A stretch of DNA of 64,000 nt from Girardinichthys multiradiatus (lineage: Eukaryota; Chordata; Actinopteri; Cyprinodontiformes; Goodeidae): the NCBI RefSeq assembly GCF_021462225.1, contig NC_061804.1, forward strand, positions 43,587,975 through 43,651,974, written 5' to 3'. The notes under the pieces were generated by a model. The model searched no databases. It worked only from the letters and a program-made list of their open reading frames with translations, and had not been told where the DNA came from. Position 1 is the stretch's first letter, and each line of letters opens with the position of its first letter. Positions 33,915 to 45,345 of the stretch are shown here, piece after piece. The position numbers were made by a program, and so were the translations under genes.

Positions 33915-34060
33915 TTATATACAATGCTGATCAGAAATTTACATACCATCATTAAAGCAAGGAAGTCATGTTCATTTGGCAGTTTTAAGGATGTATTTTA
34001 ACTGTTCTTTTTCGGATTAAAAAATGGTGGAATAATTATACAACCCACATCTCTAATAAT
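33915..34060. repeat. Possible Tc1 terminal-repeat fragment
   Basis: The phrase ATACAATGCTGATCAGAAAT then TTACATACCATCATT resembles the terminal repeats of Tc1 transposons that end with a GAAGTTTACATACA-like motif. No transposase is adjacent, so this may be a non-autonomous or end fragment. Confidence 0.4.
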
Positions 34061-34074
34061 TTTATTGAGTCCAT

Positions 34075-34300
34075 TTTCTAAATACTAAATGCTCAATTCA
34101 TTTGTCACTTTTCCAGTCATACCAACCACACAAAGCGCTTTACACTAGAGCCACATTCATCCGATCCCACTAACAAACACACACATTCATGCACAAACAC
34201 ACACATTCATGCACAAATACGCACATCATTAGGCAAATTGAGGTGAAGTGCATTGCCCAGGGGCACATCAACATGTGGCAGGAGGAGGCTGAAATCAAAG
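34075..34300. repeat. Interspersed repeat with CA-rich core
   Basis: CAAAGCGCTTTACACTA then ACACACACATTCATGCACAAA repeated twice, and later GCATTGCCCAGGGGCACATC. This arrangement recurs in teleost introns from memory; the class is uncertain. It contains the local 22-bp duplication at about 34180-34218. Confidence 0.5.
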
Positions 34301-35599
34301 TTTCTGATTTTTTCTTGACAAAACAAACTTCCTTTTTAAACTTTTATAGTATTAAAAGCTTACTTAATTTTGGTTTCTATTTCAGTTATATGTTTAAATG
34401 AATAAATTGTATTATTCACATACAATGGAATTTTAACAATATTAACCATGTCTAGTAATTATATTCATTATTCGCAGCATATTATCAGCTCAAGTACAGC
34501 ATATTTTGGATAGTATGTATCTTTCCTAAATTGCTTTCTGTGTGAATAGTGAGTGATATCATATTATCAGTGTATGAATTATCAACATTGAGAACATTAT
34601 CAGCATTATTTCAAAATCAATAGCAGCTAACATTTATTCCCAGTTGAAAGACCACAGACCTTATTTGTTTCACAAGAAAGAAAATATTTATTTGTCAAAC
34701 AATAAAAAAACAACTGTGAATTAACATTTTTTTAATTAACAGTTATATGACCAATAGTTTTCCATGATGAGGATAATGCATGTTCACTTATTTTTCAGAC
34801 TTCAGTGGATTCTCATACGTCACATTTGTGTACTGTATCATGCTGAAGGAAACTGCAGCTAACAAGCAGTACAGATGGAGAAGAGAGAGACAGCAGGCCC
34901 AGCTCTGCTTAAAGCAATTACAAGATGATGTATTCAATCGTGTTTTGTATATTTTAGAAATAAACCTTACCTCTAGTTCTATATATTGTAAAACAAACTT
35001 AGTTTTTAGTTTAAAAATATTTTCTTTTAAGTTTCCTGATTGTTGTCCTTAAACATAAATTATTTGTTTGTTGATGTTTTCAAATTTTTGGAAGTTTTTT
35101 GTTTCAGGTTTCTGATTTTAAACATCTGGACTATTTGTAAACATTCGCTATAAGAATAAACCCTGTAGTAAAATAACAACATATAATAAATAACTCTTTA
35201 TAAAATCAATTTAAGGACTGTGAGGTCTGAAACAGCAGTAGCTTTATACAATAAAACACTTTGTAAAGGGATTTAAAAAAAAAAGATATTAAGGCATATA
35301 CATTTATTTATTTTTTTTGGTTGTTCTAGCCGCTGTTCTTTTGTTAAACCTTGGCCAAATAAAAATACAAATTTCATTCTACAGATGGAAACAGAATAGA
35401 AATGAGGACTTACTGTAAAAGGGTATTAAGGTGGGCAGAGGTAAAGACAATGAAGCAAAGATACATCTTTAATCTTCAATGGCACTGGACTGTTGACCTC
35501 TAACTTTTCAAGTCTTGCAACGGTTATTTTAAAAAAGAAGATAAAAGCGGTCACCACAACAACCCAACTTGTTTGCTTTTTTTTTCTTGTTACTCAAAA
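34301..35599. other. Anonymous intronic sequence
   Basis: AT-rich. A 90-codon open frame at 34780-35052 shows no domain. No gene or repeat recognised. Confidence 0.45.
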
Positions 35600-36485
35600 A
35601 TGAGCTAGGATGTAGATGTATATTCACATATACACAGATACAACCAAAAGTGTAAATAAGAGGCTGGGTATTGCAATTTATGTCCCAGAATTCCATATCA
35701 AAGTAAATAAAAGAATAAATGATGAGCTGTCAGTATACAATGGAGAAATGCTAGCAATATTGCCAGAATTGCAATGGGTAGAGGAAATGAGATCATTGGT
35801 CCTCCATACCACTGAGTGCATATGTTCAGACTCAAGTTGATCATTAACCAGTAAACAAAATAGTTTCTCAGATAGTAGATTAGACATTCTAATAGAAATA
35901 CAAGTATTATACTGAACTCAAATGATCGGTGTTACTGTTAACGTTTCTATGGGCATCAGAACATGTAGGAATTCAAGAAAATGAAATAGCAGATAAGGTT
36001 TCAAAGAGTTCATCAAAAAATAAATCCATTGATATGATGGTTAACTTAAGTAAGACAGAACCTAAAAGTATGATTAAACAGAGAATAAAGAAAGGGTGAT
36101 AAAAGTAATGGGAAGAAGAGAGGAAAGCAAGATGGTTTTATAGAATTCAACAGAAAGTTGGAGAAATGAGAAATGAAGAAAGGAACAGGAAAGAGGAAGC
36201 AATTATTTTAACACTTAGATAATGAATTAAATGATACAGTATTCTGGTTAGAAACACATATTTAATCTAGATGTGACTACTGTGGACAAGTGTTGCAAAT
36301 ATTTATTAAAATATCTAATACTGACAGACTTAATTAGAAGAATATAGTTAATATGTTACATACATTCTTTCTTTTAAAAATACTTAATACACTTGCCATT
36401 CTGACCCACGCTTCCTACCAGCTGGTGGTGGTAATGCACCAAATAACGGTTTGCTAGCCGCCAATAAACCCAAGAAAAAGAAGAA
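35600..36485 (+). mobile_element. LINE (I/Nimb type) RNase H and 3' end
   Basis: The + strand carries a degraded RNase H domain from the C-terminus of a non-LTR retrotransposon. 35616-35840 reads YTDTTKSVNKRLGIAIYVP, then NDELSVYNGEMLAILPELQW and CICSDSS before a stop; a later frame (about 35945-36080) reads ASEHVGIQENEIADKVSK. The four acidic residues expected in RNase H (YTD, GEM, SDS, IAD) are all recognisable across frames. The 3' UTR at about 36405-36485 includes GGTGGTGGTAATGCACC and ends in an AAGAAGAAG tail. Only LINE clades such as I/Nimb carry RNase H, so the clade is inferred from that. It is interrupted by stops and is inactive. Confidence 0.8.
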
Positions 36486-38309
36486 GCATGCGGATTGGCT
36501 GTCCACCAATTTGAGCTAGGACATGGATTGGGTCGTAGGGCTTCGGCTTGATTCGCTGACCTCCAAATTGAGCTAAGGTATAGATTTCGTAGTCCATTGT
36601 GAGGCGGTAAACGAGATTGGATGAAGCGCTCAAAGTGAGAATTAAGGGGAGCAAAGTCCATTGGAGGAGAGATGCAGACTTACGTGAGTGAGGTACAAGG
36701 TGAGTGCTGGGTTTGGTAGTCTGCTGGGAGATCAGAGAGAGCCTGTCTGAAGACATGAAAGACCACATCTGTCTGAAGACACAACATAAAAATGCAACAA
36801 AAAAACAAACAAAAAAAACAATACAATATTAGAAACATAAAAGACAGGTTAAATTCAGTGATCTCATTTTTGTAATGCCACCAGCTCAGCTCAGCTTCTC
36901 TTGCACCTAAATCTTTCCAGCCTTTATTTTTCCCAAGCAATCTCCACAATGAAAACAGCCATGGTTTTGGAGAATGAGGAGTTATTTGCTCTGGCTGTGA
37001 TTTACATAAATTCTTGGTAATTGTAAGAGCAGATCTGCCGTGCATCTAGCTTTAGAATTAGAAGCATGTGCTACTTAGGGTTGCAAACATCTGGCATCCT
37101 CAAATATATTTGTGTTTCTGCCTCTGATTGTATGACAGTTAGATGTTATTGGTTTGTACGTAGCTAAATTTGAAAATGAATCTGACAGTTTTGAATTAAT
37201 TTATATTTGGACTGTGTAAGAATGAATTGCTTTTTATGTGAATTGAGATGAATTGGATCTGTTTTAAAACCATCTTGGGATGACATTTGTGGTGAGCTTT
37301 GCAGTATTTCTTGGCATATCAGTATGCCATAGCTAAAGGTGGAAGAACCCACTCTTCACAAAGGTTATGCTACATATTATGTCACAGCTTAGGACCGACA
37401 GATTGTGGCAGTTTGCAGAAAATGGCTGGGGTTTTCACATAATTAGATGCTTTTGTGCAATAGACTACTGTAATTCTGCATTACAGCCAATACAATTCTG
37501 TGGAACTGGCACACTAAATCCTGTTTGCAATATAATGGCAGATTAATGTCACATAGCTCTCTCCTCCTTTGTCGAGTCTGGAATGCAAGTAATAGCAATG
37601 TTTAATTGGGGCAGAAGACATTTATTAATCAATATAATAAATCAATGTAATCAATTATGAATGAAATCAATTATATAAAATGATTACAAAGCTTAATTTA
37701 TTTTTTACAATTCTTTATTTAAAGTTTCAGGTTTTAATACTTGACATTAAATAGTGATGCACAAAGCTCACAAGATATCTGAAGAACATTTTTGAGCAAC
37801 TGGCACTGCAGAGAGACAGAGTGACAGAGAGTGCTCCTCTCAATTTGGGATTATTCTCTGACACAGTTTCACTTATGGTGTTACACCGCAGAAATGAAAA
37901 GCACACTTTTTTAATAATGCCGCCTCCCAATAAGAAAAACACTAAACCACTGGTGATGCAGTTATCACATGGAGTAGAGCAAGAATGTATGCTGGTGCTC
38001 AGAAAGAATACAAATATCTATAACAAGCACAAAGCAGGTAAAGGATGTAAATTGCATGCTATTTCACAAATTCCTTCTAAAGTATTTCTCAATGAGTCAA
38101 TGTTCCTGACAATTTCAAAAGTAGTCTTTTCTTACCAGTCACTATTATTAGTGGTTTGTCTGCATTGCTTGTTTGATCTCAAGGGCCGCCAAATGTTTCA
38201 AGTGTGGGAGAACAGTAGCAGACAATTTACTGGGTTTTTATCTGACAGACCTTGACATAAGAGTGCATAAATGTGAAATGGAAGGGAAATGATACATGGT
38301 TTAATTAAT
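36486..38309. other. Anonymous intronic sequence
   Basis: Contains a 144-codon open frame at 37821-38255 (+) with no domain I recognise, and overlapping minus frames at 36454-37045 without a recognisable protein. No gene is called. Confidence 0.4.
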
Positions 38310-38480
38310 AAATCTTTTTGCAAATAAAAATCTGAAAAGAGTGGCCTGCATTTGCCTCCAGTCCCCCTGAGCCCTTACTTAGAACCACCTTTTGCTACAA
38401 TTACAGCTGCAAGTCTTGATCGTGCTTCTTAAAACCATTTAAAAGACAAGCCATGACATTCTGGACTAATTACAGACAAT
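38310..38480. repeat. Possible Tc1 5' end fragment
   Basis: CCACCTTTTGCTACAATTAC then AGCTGCAAGTCTTGATCG matches, in reverse orientation, the C-terminal/terminal-repeat junction seen at about 61960-62000. It is probably a decayed terminal repeat. Confidence 0.4.
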
Positions 38481-38979
38481 GAACAGAAGACTTTGAAACA
38501 CCATAATATAAGAAATTGAAGTAGTCCAGATGGAAGGTAATAAAGCATACATGACTTTCTCCAAGTCCTTTGATGGTTTAAAGCTAATAAAAACTGGTTT
38601 TAAGAGCAGCAGCACTTATCTGTTTGTCAGTTTTAAAAGATCCGTCAAAAAACTGATTTTTTTTTCCCAGTATAGTTGTTAAAAAGGGGAATTTGCACTG
38701 CTTTTTAGGTTTTTCCATTAGTAACAGTCCCATGAAACAATTACTATTTTTAGTGCCTGGTTGGATGCAAGTGGTATAGAAAATGCGACTTCAGAAGACT
38801 ATTGGTCACTGATTGGGTAGGGGGTAGTGTCACTAGTCACAGCATTGTTTAATACCTAATATCTTGAACCATTAAATCGATGTATGCTGGGCTTATTGTG
38901 TATATGATCACTCTACCAAGCTAGCATTAAGTACCATTAGCTTTCCCTTACACATATTCTAGCTTGTACCCATTGGATC
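38481..38979. other. Anonymous intronic sequence
   Basis: AT-rich with no recognised feature. Confidence 0.45.
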
Positions 38980-39830
38980 TATATTGCTCCATGGCCTTCC
39001 TCTCTCTCCTGTACTTATCCAAAGTGCTGCATCTTGCTGCCTGCAGCCTTTTCTTGCTCTCTATTTTCAGTCTGAGTCCAACAAAAGATATCGAATGAGC
39101 AGCAGTCGAGGCTGGTTTGTGTTTGTGTCTTTACAAATAACATCAAGGTACTTTTTAGGACTGTGGGGATGCCTTGCTATTGAAACTGATTCCTGACAAA
39201 GTCCTACACCATTTCTCTTTCCATCCACACCATGGTAAAACAACTTGAACCCTGCTCCTAAACCTATAGCCTTGCTACCTTTCCACCTGGTCTTCTGAAT
39301 ACATAGTATGTCCACCTTCCTCCTTTGTATCATGTCAGCCAACTCTTTAGCTGTTCCTGTCACAGTGCCAATATCCAAAGTACCTACTCTCTGTCCTAGA
39401 CTCCTGTCTTTCCTCTTTTCTCTCTGGCTGCAGACACATCTTCTTCCTGTTTCTCTTCTTCTTTGCTGACCAGCGGTAGCCCACTTTCCACTGGTAACCT
39501 GTTGGTCACCAGCACCAATAGTGGTCATTGTTAACCCCCAACCAATCTAGTATAGAGATCATGTTCCTCTTCCGTGCTAGGCTATCTTACTGCCAGAGGC
39601 TTGTGTGGGCTCCTGGCTGCCAATTGATTGGGCTCAGAGCTTTGCTGCACTGGGGGACATGGCAGCAGTGTCTCTTTGGCTTGATGGCCTCTGCTTCTGT
39701 GACACGCTGCAGACCTACCCCAGTTTTAGGTCCATGACTGTTCTTTGGGGGTTCTGAGTGTCTGTAGACTGGGGCTGCTGTGGACTTCAAGAGCCAGGCC
39801 TGACAACACTTTACTGCTCTTCTGTAAATG
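38980..39830 (-). mobile_element. RTE-type LINE endonuclease fragment
   Basis: A 153-codon open frame on the minus strand (39067-39528) contains RVGTLDIGTVTGTAKELADM, IQRRKVDILCIQKTRWKGSK and LGAGFKLFYHGVDGKRNGVG. These are the N-terminal blocks of the apurinic-type endonuclease that RTE-clade LINEs use to nick target DNA. The canonical catalytic motif QETRW reads QKTRW here, replacing the active-site Glu by Lys. The match ends at about residue 110. The upstream region to about 39830 may be the element's 5' end. It is a different LINE from the family at 21590-23603. Confidence 0.75.
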
Positions 39831-40799
39831 TAGTTTGTATTAAAAAAGATAATATTGGTAAGGAATAAATTTGGACACCCCCTAATTTATTCCTACTTAA
39901 AATTGTTAAAATTACACACAGGTGTATTGCATACAATCCACATGATTAACAATTTTACTCAATCTCAGTTTGCTCTGTTTAAAACTTAAGACATTTATTT
40001 GGTACGGTACTTACTGTTGTAGAGTGAACAGGTTAACACAAAATAACTGCCTGATGCCTTCAGAAGGAAGACTGTAGCAATTTATGATTTTGGTTAGAAA
40101 TTTAAAGAGGTCTCAAAAGAATTTGAAATCAACAATTCCACTCTATGAGTGGATGACATTTAAAACAACAGCTGCCAACATGACTAGGTCTGGTCTTCCC
40201 AACAGGTTCAAGGTGAAAGAAGACGGGAAGATTAAAAGAAGTCTCCAAAAACCCTAAAATGTCATTACTGAACCTACAGGCTCTTGCGCCAGTTGATATG
40301 AAACTCTGTGCCTGTATAATGAAAAAGAGACAGCTCACGTTTAACAGTCATTAAAGGTGTGCAAGGCGGAAACCTTTGTTCTTTAAGAAAAACGAGAAAG
40401 TTTGCCATATGGAATGTGAGCAAAGACCTGGGCTTTTGGAAAAGCGTTCAGATAAAAACAACACAGAAATAATTTGGCACCAGAACAGAGGACATGTTTG
40501 GCATAAAAAAATAAAGCATTCCAGGAAAAGAAACACACACAAGTTGTGAAGCATATTAGCATAAGGGTGTCCTAACTTTTTCCTTTTGTTAATCCCTTTT
40601 ATTTAACGAGTTAAACACAGTTGTTTCTGGTTTTTACTTGTATTCAAATTACATTCTTTCACAGAAACAAAAAATAATTAGACATAAAAATGTGAACATA
40701 TCTTTTGGAACAACTAAATATTTTATGTGGTGTCCTAATAGTTTTGCTGAATTTTGTTGTTGATTTAAATCTTTTAGTTTGCAACTTTGGTCTCCCATT
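39831..40799. other. Anonymous intronic sequence
   Basis: The 39840-39980 part (AATTTATTCC, AATTGTTAAAATTACACACAGG) could be a short decayed DNA-transposon end. No gene recognised. Confidence 0.35.
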
Positions 40800-41253
40800 A
40801 AAAAGAAGAGTTAAGCATGCCCGGGAGGTCGTCCCGAGGCGGCACACAGTAAAGAAGGATGGCCAAGAGGTTGTCCCGAGGAGGCACAGAGTTCAGGAGG
40901 ACAGCCAGGAGGAAGCCCTGAAGATCTGAGGCACTGGAACCTTGGAGGTCAACGGCTGCAGAAAAAGGGGTCTGAAGATCAGAGGCACAGGAACCTTGGA
41001 GGTCAGCGGCGGCAGATCTGGAGGCCAGCAGTAGAGAAACAGGAATCTTGGAGGCCAGCGGCAGAGATGCAGGAACCTTGGAGGCTGGCAAGGGAATGAG
41101 AAGAAGTCATGAAGACACTTGTCAGGAGGCCAGCCAGGACACGTAGGGAACCTTGTCAGGAGATCAGCCACAGAGCATGGGGAACCAATGGGGAATCTTC
41201 TCTCCAGCTCAGCCTCTCTGAAGGCGTAGCTGGAAATCTGAGACAATGGTGGA

Positions 41254-41509
41254 GGTCTAGAGACCACAATGGAGCTCTGGAGATCTGAGACCATGATGGA
41301 GGTCTGAAGACTTGAGACCCTGATGAAGCTCTGAAAAGTGATTTGCAGAACTTCATCAGGGTCTCAAGTCTTCAGATCTCCATCATGGTCTCAGATCTCC
41401 AGAGCTCCATTGTGGTCTGGAGACCACAGTGAAGCTCTGGAGATCTGAGACCATGATGGAGGTCTGAAGACTTGAGACCCTGATGAAGCTCTGAAAAGTG
41501 ATTTGCAGA
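41254..41509. repeat. Palindrome combined with a 96-bp direct repeat
   Basis: A 96-bp unit occurs at 41254-41349 and again at 41414-41509 with three differences near its left end; the right 76 bases are identical. The segment between, 41351-41425, is the reverse complement of 41254-41328 with three mismatches. The arms form a 75-bp hairpin around a 22-base loop (41329-41350). The middle arm can equally pair with the second direct copy, overlapping at GGTCTGGAGACC. Confidence 0.95.
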
Positions 41510-42415
41510 GCTCTGGAGCTCAAGAATGCTGGTCCACTGGACGCAGGAGCCCACTGTGGAACTCTGCAGACTTGGTCAGAACACAGTGGAACCCTCTGAG
41601 GAGCCCTGGAGAATGGCCGTGGGACCCTTGGGGGAAACCTGGAGAACAGCATGGAAGCCTGGAAAACCTGAAGACATAGACGGAGGTAGGTCTACATGGA
41701 CATCAATGAACGCAGGAACAGGAACACGTGGCGGGACCACATGGACACCCTTGTCTGAGAATTCAGGCACAGGATCGTGGGGTTGTTCATCCTCAAACAC
41801 CTCTGAAGCAGGAATGTGAGGTGGTTTGTCTTTGAATCTCTCTGGAGCAGGAGCTGCTGCTGTATCTTGTGGACAGCCAGATAGAAGCAGGTTGAGACAT
41901 AGAGTGTGCTCAGTTGCACTCTGGAGGTGTAGAGTGTGTTCTGGTGTTTGGGAGCAGTGATGAACAGGCTCAGGGACCCTGAGGTGGCATGGAACAAGTT
42001 CAGAGACCTTGAGGCCGCGTTAAGCAGTGGAAGCATCGGCCAGATCTCCAGAAGAAGGAGTTGAGGCATACTGGCCACTGAGTCTAAAATGTCTGGGTGG
42101 TGTTCCTCTGAGTGACATCCCAGTGCCTGGAGATGTAGTGCACCTGATTGGTGCACTGGCGCATGGGAATGGGGTTCACCCAACCGGTGCACCAATGTAT
42201 GCGGTGACCTTTGTGAAAGAAATGTGAGGCATCGAACCCGGCGAACTCTGAACTCTGGCGACTTCACGCTTTCTCTGTGCCCAGCTAGACATCTACTCTG
42301 AGGTGGCAGGGATCCTACACCATGTCCTAGGACCGATGCGTACTCTTCTCTGCCTGGCGTCGAAGGTTCTCAAACAGAGTCATCATCTCCACACCCACAG
42401 CCTGGTTTTTCTGAT

Positions 42416-42712
42416 TGTCAGGTTGTATTCTCATGGTTTGTGGTGGTGAAGGAGCCAAGCGTCAAAAGGAAATTGCAGATGTACAGTGGGTGGAAAACTT
42501 TAAATAAAAAAACACACGACAACAAAGGAAGCACAGGAATCCAGGGATTGACAACAGCAACGATAACAAGGACCACAACAGTGATTCCAACTGGTGACCC
42601 AGAAACAAACAGACAGAAAACAGGAACTTAAATACAACTGAGTTAAAAGGAACAACATGGAAAACAGGTGGGTGCAATTAACAGAAACACAAACAGATCC
42701 ATATCATGACAT
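42416..42712 (-). repeat. LTR of the non-coding element (TGTCATGA-type)
   Basis: Minus-strand termini are TGTCATGA...CTGACA over 297 bp. A GTATTTAAG motif lies about 80 bp in from the start, and TTTTTTATTTAAAG near 42503-42516 might serve as an A/T-rich 3' processing signal. The same class, with the same TGTCATGA start, is seen at 49921-50374, and a partial one at 4905-5187. Confidence 0.55.
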
Positions 42713-43619
42713 TTCTACTAACTTGTTGGATGTCTTTGTCCTGTTTGCTTCACAAACATTTGAGAAACTTTCAGGTGTAGGTCAGTGAACTGGAAGGGAA
42801 TGTGGACCTTTGTGTAATACCTTCTACATATGTGGGAAACATTCTATTTCTTACATTTTTACAAATCATATATTACGTTGTACATTTTAAGTTTAACCTG
42901 AGCTGCCAAGAGTCACCTGAAATATTAATGTGTTATCTTGTTCCATTTCACTTCCACATGTCGCAAAAACATTATAATACACACAGCTTAGGATAATAAC
43001 TGGTTTTAAATAGGGCTCTGGGTTACACAAATGGACAGTCACACATTCTCTATGACATTTCTGTATCGACTTGTCTTTTAATAAAGAGGATACATCCTAC
43101 CCTGAAGCATAATTATGCCACTGACAAACATTTCTGTCAGATGTTTTTTTTTTTTTGCACAAATATTTGCCTTCTTATGACCAATGGCATCAATACAAGG
43201 CAGGGGTATGATAAAAGGAACTGTGAACATTTTTAGGTAGTAAATATACAGTATGCAATGCCTTCCAGTGCAGTAAATTCGCTAGTTTAAAAATGACAAA
43301 ATCTTGACTAGGACTTTTATTCAGATTTGCATCCCAAAATGAGCTTTATAGCTATAACGATTGATAATCTTCTAATTTAATTTCAGGTGATAATGGCTGG
43401 TTTATAAACTTTTGCATTACATCACATGTTTTACATCTACATAACTGCACATATGAATGAAATATTAATCATAAAAACAGAACAATAATTTTTGAAGATC
43501 ATTATTATTAACAAGATAATCTGTGATATTTCAAATGTTGTTGATGTCTCTCGGAGGCTGCATCCGTTACTGGGCACTCTGCGGTGATACATTCTGCAGG
43601 ACGTTTTTGTAGCCCACAA
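42713..43619. other. Anonymous intronic sequence
   Basis: AT-rich with a T run at about 43146-43157. No gene recognised. Confidence 0.45.
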
Positions 43620-43819
43620 GTTTGTGCAAGCACCTACCTAAAATGTCAAAGCTTAATTGCCCTCCATTCAGGTACATAAACTTTCCATGTTTCACTGCGT
43701 TCTGTGTCCATCTCCTCGTCGCTCATCTAGCATGCAGGCACCCGTTTGAGGTATCGGTACTCCACATCAGTCAAAGTGGAGCAATCAGGACACATTTGGG
43801 AGTATTAGAACATAGGTTG

Positions 43820-43910
43820 TCTTGGACTGCTTACCTTCACATGTAGACGGACTGCTAGGGTCCAGCGGAAGTGCAGGACATCGTTTCCGGTTTCCCGATT
43901 TCACTTCTCA
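43820..43910 (-). promoter_or_regulatory. Candidate minus-strand promoter and first exon
   Basis: On the minus strand, an ETS-like cluster (GGGAAACCGGAAAC at about 43885-43898 and ACTTCCGC near 43864-43871) is followed by about 30 bases and then a consensus splice donor, GTGAAG|GTAAGC, with the junction at 43835/43834. ETS motifs just upstream of a short untranslated exon are typical of TATA-less vertebrate promoters. No start codon context or downstream coding exon was identified, so this is inference only. It could be a chance combination. Confidence 0.25.
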
Positions 43911-44689
43911 TAACTTCTATGAAAACCATTCACATACATGTAAATAACAGAATCTTGTTTGTTTTACATCTTTGATTATTTAAACCATGTTAGTATGTAT
44001 TAACTAATTAGATTTAATACATTTTAGAATTGATTAAATTATGTAGTTTAGTGATTCTCAACTGGGGGTACTCGTACTCCTAGTGTTACGTGAACACCTT
44101 GCGTGAAAACATTTAATATTTTATTTCCAAGATGAGGGGTAAAGATCATCAGTTGGTAGGGATAATTATTGGATGTGTGATGCTTTATTAGGGCCAGGTG
44201 CAAAATACACCAAGCTTTTATCAACCAAAACAGCAAAAAGGGCACAATAAAACAACTACAGGTGTGAAAGACTAGAGCAGAGGTGTCATTGCTGTTCACT
44301 TGGACGGCACTCCTACTGGGAGAGAGAGAAAATGAACAGCTGTTTCCACTCTGCCGATCTATCAAAGCTTATCGAGGACAAGCAATCTCAGGTGTCTCAT
44401 TGGAGCTCAGTTAAATGATGAAAACAAAGTAAAACTGATATAGTGAGCCTGAACATTATTTCTGTTGCTGATTTTTTAGGTTTAAATGTTTGTCTATAAG
44501 GGTCTTATTCAAAAGATTTTGCATTTGTTTAGATTACTTATTCACTTTCACGGACACAGATTAATTTGAGCTGAAAAGAATAAAATGCCTAAGAACTATA
44601 TGTTCAAGTTAAAGAGATTAAAAAAAATGATTTTCATTTAATAATATTTTTATATCAGATGTTTAGTCTTAACTTGTTGAACAACAATA
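43911..44689. other. Anonymous intronic sequence
   Basis: AT-rich. GTGATTCTCAACTGGGGGTACTCG near 44049 resembles a common teleost hAT end from memory. No gene recognised. Confidence 0.35.
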
Positions 44690-45345
44690 TTGGAAAATTA
44701 TGTTTCATTAAAATTAGAGTCAGATACTCCAAAGTGATATTCTGATTCTTCTCATTTCTAAAGGAGTCCCTCCAGACTCTACTGAAAGAGCATTAATGGA
44801 AGTGGTTTTAGTTGCTCCAGTACATACTTGTAATGCCCTGTATTGTAATTTAACTGCTAATTGCAATGTTGATTTTGCTGCTGCTCCATATACCATACAT
44901 CCATAGACTAATGCTGATCTCATAAGATCCCTGTACATTTTCAATAGCAACTACTTATCAGCCCCCCAATCACTCCCAGCCATGGCTTTCATGAGGTTTA
45001 TTACTTTCTTGCATTTTGTTTCTGCTTCATATGCGTTTTCCATGTGTACGAACTATCTAGCCATAATCCTAGATATTTGAATTATGTTACACGTTTTAAA
45101 GGCTCATTATATAATGTTATTTTTCCTATATCAATCTTTCTTTAATTTGTGAAAATCATGTAGCAGGATTTACTGACCATTTTTCTATTTAATTAAATGC
45201 TCTCTTTATGTTTCCTACTACATGTGAGACATTCCTTCCCCTCATACATATGGCCCCATCATCTGCATATAATGCTGATTTAATGCATTAATCTAGATTT
45301 GTACTTCCTGTCGTCCCAAAACCTCGCATTATTTAGCGTGATCTA
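44690..45345 (-). mobile_element. LINE (I/Nimb type) reverse transcriptase fragment
   Basis: Read on the minus strand from 45345, degraded frames carry ALYADDGA-like sequence (about 45255-45285), the RT palm motif, then RGRNVSHVVGNI and, at 44720-44950, an open frame with YRDLMRSALVYGCMVYGAAA, LQYRALQVCTGATKTTS and ESGGTPLEMRRIRISL. This latter region lies between RT and RNase H in I-type LINEs (LDYGxxxYGSA in relatives). It is probably the same family as 35600-36485, although they do not overlap. Many stops; inactive. Confidence 0.7.

Larger units (their letters stand above)
40800..42712 (-). mobile_element. Non-coding LTR-bounded element with repetitive core
   Basis: On the minus strand the element begins TGTCATGATATGG at 42712 and has an LTR-like head to 42416 (ending CCTGACA), with a TATA-like GTATTTAAG at 42624-42632. 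The body to about 40800 is purine-rich on +, built from degenerate short repeats around GGAACCTTGGAGG(T/C) and GGTCTGAAGA. Open frames overlap in both directions, for example 41692-42267 (-) of 191 codons, but none has a recognised gag or pol domain. It therefore looks like a non-autonomous LTR element or a captured tandem repeat. A second LTR at the 40800 end was not found. It contains the palindrome at 41254-41509. Confidence 0.5.

Noticed and set aside
41692..42267. 191-codon minus-strand open frame as a gene
   Set aside because: It lies in a low-complexity purine-rich repeat with open frames on both strands and has no recognisable domain or splice context.
43437..43619. Minus-strand 60-codon frame as second exon of the candidate promoter at 43.85 kb
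   Set aside because: The candidate acceptor near 43643 lacks a pyrimidine tract, and the product resembles nothing known.
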